Part shown: in pieces, positions 43,002 to 51,423 of the stretch | Layout of the letters: every line of letters begins with the position of its first letter | Position numbering within the stretch: the first letter of the stretch is position 1 | Assembly (NCBI GenBank): GCA_004553625.1 | Contig: SFKX01000019.1 | Span: forward strand, 1 to 64,000 | Origin: Clostridiales bacterium | GTDB lineage: Bacteria; Bacillota_A; Clostridia; Oscillospirales; Oscillospiraceae | Length of the DNA: 64,000 nt | Direction: 5' to 3' | Notes under the pieces: generated by a model | What the model was told of the DNA's origin: nothing | The model's database searches: none | What the model saw: the letters and a program-made list of their open reading frames with translations, nothing else | Position numbers and translations under genes: made by a program

Positions 43002-43556
43002 TTGAAAGAAATACGTTTACACGGCAGAGGTGGTCAGGGCGTTGTCAAGGCCTCTCAGATAATCGTTAAAGCCGCCGTGGAGTGTGAGCTTTGCGCGCAG
43101 TTCATCCCGTTCTTTGGTGTGGAGCGCAAGGGCTCGCCTGTTTATGGTTTTTTGCGTATCGACGACGACGAGATTCGACGGAAAACTCAAATATATGAGC
43201 CGGATGTTATCATAGTCATGGACGACACACTTTGTGCCTTGCCGCAGACCTTTGCGGGGCTCAAGCAAGGCGGTACTGTCCTGGTAAACAGCACAAAGCC
43301 ACTTGGAGAACTCTGTGTGCCGTCCTGCGCCGGGAGCGTGGCCGCTGTTGATGCTACGGGAATTTCCGAGGAACTGTTTGGTCAGAACCTGCCCAACACC
43401 GCCGTAGTCGGGGCCTTTGCCCGAGTTGTCGGGCTGGTGGATGTTGAAACGCTGCTCGATGAAGTAGCCGCTGCATTCGGGGACAAAAACCGCATAGCAG
43501 CTGAGCGCGGCTATGCAGGCGCTCACTATTTGAAGGGAGGTAAAGCAGGTGAATGA
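43002..43556 (+). CDS. porC: 2-oxoacid:ferredoxin oxidoreductase, gamma subunit (pyruvate type)
   Basis: The start motif MKEIRLHGRGGQGVVKAS is diagnostic for the POR/KOR gamma subunit; FGVERKGSPVYGFLRI and NTAVVGAFARVVGLVDVETL are further family landmarks. It joins the delta, alpha and beta subunits encoded next to decarboxylate a 2-oxoacid to acyl-CoA and reduced ferredoxin. AGGAG (42989-42993) is eight bases from TTG 43002 but only two from ATG 42996, so the TTG is preferred. The stop overlaps the delta gene. Confidence 0.93.
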   Translation: MKEIRLHGRGGQGVVKASQIIVKAAVECELCAQFIPFFGVERKGSPVYGFLRIDDDEIRRKTQIYEPDVIIVMDDTLCALPQTFAGLKQGGTVLVNSTKPLGELCVPSCAGSVAAVDATGISEELFGQNLPNTAVVGAFARVVGLVDVETLLDEVAAAFGDKNRIAAERGYAGAHYLKGGKAGE

Positions 43557-43827
43557 TGCCGAATTTGTTACTCCGATAGGCAACCGCGGCATGTATGTAC
43601 TAGATACTGCTAGCTGGCGAACGCACCGGCCGGTCATGGACAATGACCTGTGTATAAGCTGCGGCATGTGTCTCGGTTACTGCCCTGTGAACTCAATCCG
43701 TTGGTCAGAAGAGTCCGGGTATTACATCAACTATGACTATTGCAAGGGCTGCGGCATTTGCGCTGCAGAATGTCCCAGGGGCGCTATAAGTATGGAGCAT
43801 GAAGGGGGCGCGGACGATGGGAAGTAA
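43549..43827 (+). CDS. porD: 2-oxoacid:ferredoxin oxidoreductase, delta (ferredoxin) subunit
   Basis: Two complete CxxCxxCxxxCP motifs, C35-C38-C41-C45 and C65-C68-C71-C75, bind two 4Fe-4S clusters that carry electrons from the active site to free ferredoxin. About 30 residues precede the first cluster, as in PorD. The start is GTG 43549, eight bases after GGGAGG and inside the gamma gene. The end overlaps the alpha gene. Confidence 0.95.
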   Translation: MNDAEFVTPIGNRGMYVLDTASWRTHRPVMDNDLCISCGMCLGYCPVNSIRWSEESGYYINYDYCKGCGICAAECPRGAISMEHEGGADDGK

Positions 43828-44995
43828 CATGGTCCTCACCGGCAACTACGCCGCAGCCGAGGCGGCTGCGCTCTGCAGGCCGGACTTGGTCGCGGCATAT
43901 CCAATAACTCCGCAATCATCTGTTGTTGAACATCTGGCAGAGATGGTCCATGAGGGTCGGCTGGATACCGAGCTCGTCCAAGTGGAGTCTGAACATTCTG
44001 CCATGAGCGTCGTACAGGGCGCTGCAGCCGGCGGAGGGAGAGTGTTCACCGCCACGAGCGCTCAAGGACTAGCTCTCATGTATGAGCCGTTCTTTAGAAT
44101 GTCAACGCTGCGCCTGCCGATGGTCATGGCCATAGCCACGCGTGAGATGACCTCTCCCGAGAGCATATGGAGCGGACAGCAAGACGTCATGTCCGTTAGA
44201 GATGCCGGCTGGATACAGGTCTTTTGCGACGGGAACCAGGAGATTGCTGATATGATCATACAGGGCTACCGGATCGCGGAACATCAGGATGTGCGCATAC
44301 CAGTCTGCGTTTGTTATGATGGGTTCTACAGTTCGCACCTGACGACAGGTGTGTATATGCCATCCCAGGCAGAAGTTGACGCGTTCCTGCGTGTTCGTGG
44401 TCAGGAGAGGAAGGCGCTGTTGGACCCGGAGTCACCGCTGGCGCTTGACCCGATGACACCCGGCGAACTGTTGATGCACTACCGCAAAAATCACCTTGCC
44501 GCAATGCAGCGGGCTTTAAAGGTGATCGAAGAGACTGAATTGAGGTTTTCAGCCCACTTCGGCCGTTTCTACGGCGGAGCGTTGAGCAAATACCGGATGG
44601 AAGATGCAGAGGTCGCCCTTGTGACCATAGGCGGAATGAGCGGCGCGGCAATGGACGCTGTGGATGAAGCCAGGGAACGCGGCATAAAAGTCGGACTCGT
44701 GAGGCTTCGTTTTATCCGTCCCTTCCCGGAGGCGAAACTCCGCTCTGCACTGAGCGGCATACGCGCTTTTTGCTGTGTTGATAGGAGCGTGTCTTTTGGC
44801 TGGAACTGTGGGCCAATGTTTGTTGAAACAAGAGCCGCTCTCAACGACGCTTTGGACAAGGCATCGTTCTCGGCCATTGGAGGGCTGGGCGGTGCGGATA
44901 TCTCCGTAGCCGATTTCACCGCTGTCATAGACATCTTGGAACAAATCAAGAACAGCCCCGGATTATACGAAACGTTCTGGCTGATGAAAGATTGA
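43817..44995 (+). CDS. porA: 2-oxoacid:ferredoxin oxidoreductase, alpha subunit (PorA-type)
   Basis: Contains the pyrimidine-binding half of the TPP site (VAAYPITPQSSVVEHLAE, VESEHSAMSVVQGAAAGG, TSAQGLALMYEP) and the C-terminal transketolase-like domain (GGMSGAAMDAVDEARERGIKVGLVRLRFIRPFP). The sequence IWSGQQDVMSVRDAGWIQ fits the pyruvate class rather than the 2-oxoglutarate class. ATG 43817 is eight bases after GGGGG; an upstream in-frame ATG at 43799 is less well placed. Confidence 0.94.
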   Translation: MGSNMVLTGNYAAAEAAALCRPDLVAAYPITPQSSVVEHLAEMVHEGRLDTELVQVESEHSAMSVVQGAAAGGGRVFTATSAQGLALMYEPFFRMSTLRLPMVMAIATREMTSPESIWSGQQDVMSVRDAGWIQVFCDGNQEIADMIIQGYRIAEHQDVRIPVCVCYDGFYSSHLTTGVYMPSQAEVDAFLRVRGQERKALLDPESPLALDPMTPGELLMHYRKNHLAAMQRALKVIEETELRFSAHFGRFYGGALSKYRMEDAEVALVTIGGMSGAAMDAVDEARERGIKVGLVRLRFIRPFPEAKLRSALSGIRAFCCVDRSVSFGWNCGPMFVETRAALNDALDKASFSAIGGLGGADISVADFTAVIDILEQIKNSPGLYETFWLMKD

Positions 44996-45008
44996 AGGGG
45001 GCAGAGCA

Positions 45009-45914
45009 ATGGGTTACATTGAAACACTAAGGCAGCTTCCCGACATGGTATCGCCGGGCGTTTCTGCCTGTCCGGGATGCGGAGGCGAGCTTGTTCTCCG
45101 GCGAGTGTTGCAGCTGGCCGGAGAGAATACGATAGTATGCGTACCGCCTGGATGTATGGCTGGCAGCGGCGCGATCGGATGGAGCCACAATACAGGCATG
45201 AAAATACCGGTACACATACCCCTTTTGGACAACACGGCATCGTTTATGAGCGGGCTCAGCCACATATATGAACGCCGGGGCAGGGGAGACGTCAACATAG
45301 TAGCCGTAGCCGGCGATGGAGCTACTGCCGACTGCGGATTCCAGAGCCTTTCCGGAGCGGCAGAACGTGGAGAAAAGATGCTCTACGTCTGCTATGACAA
45401 CGAGGGTTACATGAACACCGGATATCAGCGGAGCTCCACAACCACGGAAGGCTCCCGCACCTCTACCACGCCTGTTGGCAAGATGCTCTCCGGCAAGCAG
45501 CAGCCGCAGAAATATCTGCCGCTCATAATGGCCATGCACGGTATAGAATATTGCGCCACCGCAACGCCGTGGAACATGCGTGACATGGTCGAGAAAATAC
45601 AAAAGGGCCTTGCCGCCTCCAAACGAGGCTTTGCTTATCTGCATATTTTCACACCATGCCCGACGGGCTGGAGTTTCCCTCAGGACATGACTATCGAGGT
45701 ATCCAGGCTGGCAGTGCTCACGAACATGTTCCCGCTCTGGGAAAGAGCGGACGGCTGTTTCAAACTCAATTACAAAAACGAAAAGCCCATCAGCGTGACT
45801 GAGTTCACAAGCCTGATCGGTAAGTTCAAAAACCTGAGCCCCGTACAGCTTGATTCCATCCAGCGCGCAGCAAACGAGCGATACGCCACAATAAAAGCGC
45901 TTGCCGGCATGTAA
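45009..45914 (+). CDS. porB: 2-oxoacid:ferredoxin oxidoreductase, beta subunit (PorB-type)
   Basis: Binds TPP diphosphate and Mg2+ through VAVAGDGATADCGFQSLSGAAERG and then CYDNEGYMNTGYQRSSTT, the pattern of pyruvate-type beta subunits; CPGCGGELVLR near the start supplies cluster-ligand cysteines. 301 aa is normal. Gene order gamma-delta-alpha-beta is that of four-subunit archaeal and clostridial POR. Many clostridia instead use the single-chain enzyme, so this may serve a different oxoacid or condition. Confidence 0.94.
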   Translation: MGYIETLRQLPDMVSPGVSACPGCGGELVLRRVLQLAGENTIVCVPPGCMAGSGAIGWSHNTGMKIPVHIPLLDNTASFMSGLSHIYERRGRGDVNIVAVAGDGATADCGFQSLSGAAERGEKMLYVCYDNEGYMNTGYQRSSTTTEGSRTSTTPVGKMLSGKQQPQKYLPLIMAMHGIEYCATATPWNMRDMVEKIQKGLAASKRGFAYLHIFTPCPTGWSFPQDMTIEVSRLAVLTNMFPLWERADGCFKLNYKNEKPISVTEFTSLIGKFKNLSPVQLDSIQRAANERYATIKALAGM

Positions 45915-45925
45915 GCGCATTCAAA

Positions 45926-45960
45926 ATAAAAGCCGGACGGTTTCCCCGTCCGGCTTTTAT
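45926..45960. terminator. Bidirectional terminator after porB
   Basis: A 15-bp perfect stem (45926-45940 with 45946-45960), five-base loop and T/A tails on both sides; it ends on the convergent LysR gene's stop codon. Confidence 0.93.
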
Positions 45961-46850
45961 TAATCCCTTATGTACTCTGCTCGGAATTCCTCGTAAAAAA
46001 GGCGGGCCGCGCCGTTGTCCGTCGCCTCGTTGTAGTAGACGTATTCGTTGAATCGGCAATCTCGGTCCGATATTCCGACGACGAAACAATCCTTTGTAAG
46101 CATGTTGCGCACATGTCTAGGAGCTATCACAATTCCCTTGCCTGTGGACACCAGAAAAAGAGCCGTCATGAGGTTCGGTGCCTTGATACATCCAATGCGC
46201 CCGCGAGTGGACTTCTCAACCAGTAGCCAATTGCGGGCATACGGGCCAAAGGGTTCCCATGCGTAGGGGACTATCAACGTCTCGCCTGCGAGTTGATGTA
46301 GAGCAATGAGGGACTTGGTCATTAGTTTGTGGCCCGGCGGGAGCACGGCATAGGTGCCGTGGCTGAATATGAGCCGCCTGACCACGCCCGCAGGCGGCTG
46401 CGCATATTCGCAGGGAGTAAAAACCAGGTCGCAGCGCGCACAAAGTGAAGGAGGAGTATTTTCTGCCACAACTTCAAAGTCCAGCTCAATGTCCGGATAT
46501 CTCTCCATGAATTTGTGCGTGAACTCCCTAATTTGAGAAGCGTAGGAGATCTCTAACTCACAGGCTATGCGGACACGGCCCTTTACCGGCATGTTTCGCA
46601 CACGAGTGAGACCGAGTGCGCGATCGCACTTCTCCAAAAGGCCTTCTGTCTGGTTGGACAGCAGACGCCCCGCCTCCGTAAGAGCAACGCCGTGCGTCGT
46701 GCGCTTGAGCAGCGGTACGCCCAGCTCAGCCTCCAAAGCCTGAATATGCCTGGTAAGAATGGGCTGTGAGATATACAGCGCTTTGGCTGCGCGGGAATAG
46801 TTAAGCACCCTCGACAAAACCAGAAACTCATAGAGCCGCTCTGTGTTCAC
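45960..46850 (-). CDS. LysR-family transcriptional regulator (second of a tandem pair)
   Basis: Standard LTTR of 296 aa: winged helix with NYSRAAKALYISQPILTRHIQALEAELG, then a periplasmic-binding-like effector domain (RIACELEISYASQIREF, SHGTYAVLPPGHKLM, GKGIVIAPRHV). The start is GTG 46850, nine bases after GGAGG; it lies inside the end of the other LysR gene (23-base overlap), so both are made together. Two different LysR proteins could bind the divergent ester operon's control region, or this one may act elsewhere, for example on por. Confidence 0.93.
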   Translation of the reverse strand: MNTERLYEFLVLSRVLNYSRAAKALYISQPILTRHIQALEAELGVPLLKRTTHGVALTEAGRLLSNQTEGLLEKCDRALGLTRVRNMPVKGRVRIACELEISYASQIREFTHKFMERYPDIELDFEVVAENTPPSLCARCDLVFTPCEYAQPPAGVVRRLIFSHGTYAVLPPGHKLMTKSLIALHQLAGETLIVPYAWEPFGPYARNWLLVEKSTRGRIGCIKAPNLMTALFLVSTGKGIVIAPRHVRNMLTKDCFVVGISDRDCRFNEYVYYNEATDNGAARLFYEEFRAEYIRD

Positions 46851-47745
46851 GCCTGTGCGCCTCCTTCGCAAATATCACGTAGTCCCGGACAAATGCCTCG
46901 GCCTCCTCATTCAACAGCGCCCTGTCGTAAAAGAAGCACGGAGCAGCGGGGTGTGGAACGTCCGTCACTGAAACGCATACCGTATTCGGCGGAAGGTCCA
47001 TCATGTCGCGCGGAGAGAGTATCAGTCCCTTGCCGATGGGTACCAGGAGTTTATAAAACAGCGGGGAAGTCTCGCTCTCATATACCTTATATGTTATCCC
47101 GGAGGCTTTCAGGTTGCAAAGCTGAAAGTCTCTTATGCTGCTCTCCTTTGTGCGCGGATATAGGACAAAACTCTCGCCGTCAAGTTCCTTGAGACTAACG
47201 GTGTTTCGATAAGCAAGCCGATGTGACCTTGACATCAGCACATATTGGCTTGAGGCCGCAACTGTGGTTTTTGTGAGGCCGGGTATCTCAAATTCGCTCA
47301 TCACCGGGGCGAAGTATATGTCCACAGCGCCGCTGCGCAGGCCGTCCTCAATGGAAAAGCGCGTGTCGTCAAACAGCTCGAGGCTCATATCCGGGTAGCG
47401 GAGATTCAACTCGTCCAGAAATGGGCCGAGGTAGAGCGGCAGACCGGAGCCGGTTACGGCTATGCGCAGGCGGCGGTAGCGGTGACGTTCTGCCTCGCGC
47501 AGCTCGTAGCGGAGCTGACGCAGGTCCTCAAGTATCTCCTCCGCGCTGGGCAGCAGGCGCTCGCCGGCCTGCGTTAGTACAATGCCGCTCGGACTGCGCC
47601 GGAACAACTCCACGCCCAGTTCATTCTCAAAACTCCGCAGCCGAGCCGCTAGCGTCGCCTGAGGGACGCCCGTCTCCTCCGACAGCTTCTTCATACTGCC
47701 GCACCTTGCGGCCTGTGCAAATTCCGAAAGCCTTTCCAGGTCCAT
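46828..47745 (-). CDS. LysR-family transcriptional regulator, divergent from the ester-uptake operon
   Basis: 305-aa LTTR with helix-turn-helix SMKKLSEETGVPQATLAARLRSFENELG and effector domain (LRIAVTGSGLPLYLGPFLDELNLRYPDMSLELF, IGKGLILSPRDMM). It is transcribed away from the ABC/esterase operon across a 250-base control region with a perfect palindrome, the classical LysR layout, so it probably controls that operon and itself. An aromatic acid or released sugar could be the inducer. ATG 47745 follows GGGGGCTC. Confidence 0.94.
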   Translation of the reverse strand: MDLERLSEFAQAARCGSMKKLSEETGVPQATLAARLRSFENELGVELFRRSPSGIVLTQAGERLLPSAEEILEDLRQLRYELREAERHRYRRLRIAVTGSGLPLYLGPFLDELNLRYPDMSLELFDDTRFSIEDGLRSGAVDIYFAPVMSEFEIPGLTKTTVAASSQYVLMSRSHRLAYRNTVSLKELDGESFVLYPRTKESSIRDFQLCNLKASGITYKVYESETSPLFYKLLVPIGKGLILSPRDMMDLPPNTVCVSVTDVPHPAAPCFFYDRALLNEEAEAFVRDYVIFAKEAHRREHRAAL

Positions 47746-47798
47746 AGATCAGAGCCCCCAAAAATCAGCATAACAGCACATTAGACTTTTGCCTTTTG

Positions 47799-47827
47799 AG
47801 CTTACAGTATTTTGTCTACAGTGTCAA
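47799..47827 (-). promoter_or_regulatory. Promoter of the tandem LysR genes
   Basis: On the minus strand consensus TTGACA (47822-47827), 17 bases, TAAGCT (47799-47804). The -35 ends five bases from the palindrome at 47832, in line with autoregulation. Confidence 0.6.
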
Positions 47828-47831
47828 GTAA

Positions 47832-47847
47832 TTGGCAGCACTGCCAA
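47832..47847. promoter_or_regulatory. Perfect palindrome, probable LysR binding site
   Basis: TTGGCAG-CA-CTGCCAA, a 7-bp perfect inverted repeat. It is centred about 60 bases upstream of the predicted rightward start and next to the leftward -35, the usual place of a LysR recognition site. Confidence 0.7.
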
Positions 47848-47863
47848 AGAACAACCCGTCATA

Positions 47864-47892
47864 TTGTACATAATGTCATGTAGATATATAAA
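47864..47892 (+). promoter_or_regulatory. Promoter of the ABC/esterase operon
   Basis: TTGTAC (47864-47869), 17 bases, TATAAA (47887-47892). A leader of roughly 97 bases follows before ATG 47996; I see no riboswitch in it. Confidence 0.6.
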
Positions 47893-47995
47893 TATATTGC
47901 ATAGCAGAAGGCGCAAATCCGATTTTCAAGAGGCTCGCTTGGAGATACAATCGAGGTACCAAGGGTGAATAAGCATTTAATATGGAGGAGAGAAC

Positions 47996-49921
47996 ATGAA
48001 AAAGATAGTGAGTCTAATTCTTGCGGCTATGCTTATCGTCACGCTGCTCGCGGGCTGCGGCTCGGAGCCTGCGGCTGACGGTAATGCCGGGAGCGAGGAC
48101 GGTAAGCTCATCGGCGTCTGCATGCAAAACATGTCTAGCAGCATAGCGGAGCTGCAATCCACGGCGCTGACTGAGACCTTCGAGGAGCTTGGCTATGACG
48201 TACAGGTCGTCTCAGCGGACGACAGTGTGTCCAATCAGGTGCAGCAGGTGCAGAACTTTATCCTCATGGGCGCGGAGATGCTGGTCGTGCTGCCCTGCGA
48301 GATTGAGACGCTTGAGGACAGCCTTCTCGAAGCGCGCGAGGCGGGCATCAAGGTTGTCATCAGCGGCGGCACGGGTACTATCTCAGAGGACGCCTACGAC
48401 GCGGTATCTGCCGACGACGAGTACATGATAGGCATGTACGTCGCCTCGGTCGCAAAAACCTGGGTGGAGGAAAACATGGACCCGGACGGCGACTGGGACG
48501 TTGCCTTCCTGAGCAGCACCATCTCTGATGACGCCAAGAGCCGCTGCGCGGGAGAGGCACAGATCCTCGAGCCCTGGCTCAAGAACGAGGACGGAGAGTA
48601 TGTGAATCTCATGGGCGAGGTAGTCTCCGAGTCCGAGCGCATCGAGAACCCCGTCTACTGCGAGATGATCGCCTCTCGAGTCACGAGCTTTGAGGACGCC
48701 GCCACAGAAATGGACATCTCCGGCGACAACCGCAGCGTCGTGGCGGGTGTGCTGACAGACAACCCGGACGTGCGCGTCATAATTGCCTACAACTCGCTGG
48801 TGTCCACGGCGGGCAGCCAGTACATAATGGACACCTATCCCGAGGACGAACAGGACGATTTCGCCTTCTTCTCCGGAGGCGTCATGGGCGACGAGTACGA
48901 GTACCTCATCGGCTCAGTGTCCGACTCCGGTACCAAGAGCGTGTTCCGCGGCGCCTGCCAGTTCGGCGGCGGGGACGCGGCTGCGACGCTGGCGAATCTC
49001 GCCTATAACGTCATGTTCGGCGAGGCCGGCGTGGACTACGGCAAGTCCAACCCCAACAGCATAGGCCTGTTCTTCCCGATAGACGCGGAGCTGAACGGCG
49101 GCAACGCTGCGCTTGTGTGCTTCGACACCTCGCCGTACATCGAGAGCTTCACTTACGAGGAAGTGCTTGCCCGCGAAAACCTGATGGTCTACTGGGATGC
49201 CGAGAACGGCTATAACGAGTCGATGCAGGAGAGCGGCGAAAGCGACGACGCACCGGTGAGCGTGACCGGCGGCGAGATAGAGGGCGGTACGGCCTATATC
49301 GGCATGATGGAGGGCATAGGCGGAGCCGAGGCCCACGAGTTCGACCTCATGGACGATGGTACCTGCAAGTTCTTCCTGCCCGGGAACGCCATGATTACCG
49401 ACGTCTACGCGGGTACATACGAGATCGCTGCTGACGGCGTTACCGTCAGCATCAAGGGTCTTGCGAACGTCGATTCCTCGTCGCCCTACCCGACCCCGGG
49501 TCTGTGGAGCTACATAGACTCTGCGACGGGCGACGCGACTATCACGATAGACACCGCGGCCTTCACATTCACAGTCGAGGGCATGGAGGCCCCCGCCGGT
49601 GATGGCGGAGAGGCCCCGACCGGCGAGGGTACGGCCTACACCTGCGAATTTGATGGCGCGATGGGCAAGGAGACGCTGGAGATAGACCTCCTCGACGAGA
49701 CGACCTGCCGCTTCTTCCTGCCGGGCAATGCTATGATAACGGACGTGTACGAGGGCAGCTACGTCCGCGAAGGCGACACCGTGACTATCACAGGCCTGAA
49801 GAACATAGATACAAGCAGCGAGTTCACGACACCGGGCCTCTGGAGCTTCATAGACAGCGCCACAGGCGACGCGGTTGTGACTGTGGACGATGCGTCCGGG
49901 ACCTTCACACCGGTCGAATAA
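47996..49921 (+). CDS. Sugar-type solute-binding lipoprotein with duplicated C-terminal beta module
   Basis: Lipoprotein signal (LIVTLLAGC) and Asp/Gly-rich linker, then a Peripla_BP_4 domain of about 370 residues (LIGVCMQNMSSSIAELQSTALTE, QNFILMGAEMLVVLPCEIETL, GKSNPNSIGLFFPI) as in ribose- and galactose-binding proteins. The last ~215 residues are unusual: two ~100-residue copies of a beta-rich module with TCK/RFFLPGNAMITDVY, an I/VTGL.NxD strand and TPGLWSY/FIDSATGDA. At 641 aa it is nearly double the normal size. It should feed the RbsA/RbsC-type importer encoded next; the extra modules may hold a polymer or the esterases near the transporter. Confidence 0.9.
   Translation: MKKIVSLILAAMLIVTLLAGCGSEPAADGNAGSEDGKLIGVCMQNMSSSIAELQSTALTETFEELGYDVQVVSADDSVSNQVQQVQNFILMGAEMLVVLPCEIETLEDSLLEAREAGIKVVISGGTGTISEDAYDAVSADDEYMIGMYVASVAKTWVEENMDPDGDWDVAFLSSTISDDAKSRCAGEAQILEPWLKNEDGEYVNLMGEVVSESERIENPVYCEMIASRVTSFEDAATEMDISGDNRSVVAGVLTDNPDVRVIIAYNSLVSTAGSQYIMDTYPEDEQDDFAFFSGGVMGDEYEYLIGSVSDSGTKSVFRGACQFGGGDAAATLANLAYNVMFGEAGVDYGKSNPNSIGLFFPIDAELNGGNAALVCFDTSPYIESFTYEEVLARENLMVYWDAENGYNESMQESGESDDAPVSVTGGEIEGGTAYIGMMEGIGGAEAHEFDLMDDGTCKFFLPGNAMITDVYAGTYEIAADGVTVSIKGLANVDSSSPYPTPGLWSYIDSATGDATITIDTAAFTFTVEGMEAPAGDGGEAPTGEGTAYTCEFDGAMGKETLEIDLLDETTCRFFLPGNAMITDVYEGSYVREGDTVTITGLKNIDTSSEFTTPGLWSFIDSATGDAVVTVDDASGTFTPVE
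49285..49918 (+). repeat. Tandem duplication of a ~100-residue beta module within the binding protein
   Basis: Copy 1 spans about 49285-49590 and copy 2 about 49630-49918. Both encode FFLPGNAMITDVY and a TPGLWSxIDSATGDA block in the same order, with a Gly/Glu/Pro linker between. Nucleotide identity is diverged, so the duplication is not recent. Confidence 0.9.
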
Positions 49922-49944
49922 GCAGCCGAAAGGAGAGATCCGGC

Positions 49945-51411
49945 ATGCTCAGGCTTGAGCACATCAGCAAGACATATCCGGGCGTTACAGCGCTGGACGA
50001 CGTATCTCTAGAATTCGAGCAGGGCGAGGTACATGCCCTGCTCGGGGAGAACGGCGCAGGCAAGTCTACGCTCATCAAGATCATAGCAGGGGCCATAGCG
50101 CCTGATGCCGGCGGCGTCATAGACTTTGACGGAAACCGGTACGAGCGCATGACCCCGGCGCTCGCGGCGAAATGCGGCGTAGCTGTCATTTATCAGGACA
50201 TAAACCTCGTCACGCCGATGACGGTGGCGGAAAACATTTTCATGGGCCGGAAGATGGGCCGGATATACAGCAAGCGCAGGCTGAACGCGCTTGCGAGAGA
50301 GCTGTTCGAGGAATACGGCTTCGACCTCGACCCGTCCATGAGGGTGCAGCGGCTCTCGCCGGCAAACCAGCAGTTGGTGGAGATAGCGCGGGCGATATCG
50401 AACAACGCAAAGATAATGATAATGGACGAGCCGACGGCGCCGCTGGCCTCCCACGAGGTAGAGCTGCTGTTTTCGATAATCCGCAAGCTCAAGGAGCGCG
50501 GCGTGACGGTCATCTACATCTCGCACCGCATGGACGAGGTGTTCCAGATAACGGAGCGTATCAGTGTTCTGCGCGACGGCAGGTTCATAAAGACGATACG
50601 CACCTCTGAGACGAACCGTCCGGAGCTGGTGAGCCTCATGGTTGGACGCGAGCTGACGGAGAGTTTTCCGTCGCGCAAGACCGAGCCGGGTGAGGTGCTG
50701 CTCGAGGCGCGCGACCTCACGGGCAACAGCGTGGAGCACGTGAGCTTCAAACTGCACCGCGGCGAGATACTCGGCTTCGCAGGGCTGGTAGGCTCGGGCA
50801 GAAGCGAAACTATGGAGCTGGTGAGCGGAGCAAAGCGCCTTGAGAGCGGGGAGATATTCATAAAAGGAAAAAAGGCGCGCATCACCTCCCCAAACGCGGC
50901 AATACGCCACGGAATTGGACTTATTCCCGAGGACAGGAAGGAGCAGGGCGTTATCCTACACAACACGGTGATGTTCAACACCTCGCTTTCCTGCATGAAG
51001 AAGCTGACGAAGCTGGGCTTCATCTCTGGCCGAAAGAACCGCGAGACGGCGGAGAAATACCGCTCGGACCTTTCGATAAAGGTGCCGGGGATAAAGCAGA
51101 TGGTAGTGAACCTCTCGGGAGGCAATCAGCAGAAGGTGGTTCTCGCCAAGGCGCTCGCGGCAGACCCGGAGATAATCATTTTCGACGAGCCGACGAAAGG
51201 CATCGACGTCGGCGCGAAGCAGGAGATATACCAGCTCATGAATACGCTCGCGGAGGCGGGCAAGGCGATAATAATGATCTCCTCCGACATGGAGGAGATC
51301 CTGGGCATGTCAGACAGGATAGTGGTGCTGCACGAGGGAACGGTAGCCGGGGAGCTTCACAGGGACGAGTTCTCACAGGAGCGCGTGCTGCAGCTCGCGT
51401 CCGGGATGTAA
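49945..51411 (+). CDS. Sugar-type ABC importer ATPase, tandem NBDs (RbsA/MglA-like)
   Basis: Two nucleotide-binding domains in 488 aa. The first has Walker A GENGAGKST, signature region RLSPANQQLVEIARAI and Walker B IMIMDEPTAPL. The second has the degenerate Walker A GLVGSGRSE typical of RbsA, the signature NLSGGNQQKVVLAKAL and IIFDEPTKGID. This is the CUT2 class that drives import of ribose, galactose, autoinducer-2 or other small polar compounds. It follows the binding-protein gene after 23 bases, SD AAAGGAGAG. Confidence 0.96.
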   Translation: MLRLEHISKTYPGVTALDDVSLEFEQGEVHALLGENGAGKSTLIKIIAGAIAPDAGGVIDFDGNRYERMTPALAAKCGVAVIYQDINLVTPMTVAENIFMGRKMGRIYSKRRLNALARELFEEYGFDLDPSMRVQRLSPANQQLVEIARAISNNAKIMIMDEPTAPLASHEVELLFSIIRKLKERGVTVIYISHRMDEVFQITERISVLRDGRFIKTIRTSETNRPELVSLMVGRELTESFPSRKTEPGEVLLEARDLTGNSVEHVSFKLHRGEILGFAGLVGSGRSETMELVSGAKRLESGEIFIKGKKARITSPNAAIRHGIGLIPEDRKEQGVILHNTVMFNTSLSCMKKLTKLGFISGRKNRETAEKYRSDLSIKVPGIKQMVVNLSGGNQQKVVLAKALAADPEIIIFDEPTKGIDVGAKQEIYQLMNTLAEAGKAIIMISSDMEEILGMSDRIVVLHEGTVAGELHRDEFSQERVLQLASGM

Positions 51412-51423
51412 GGAGGAAAAGCC

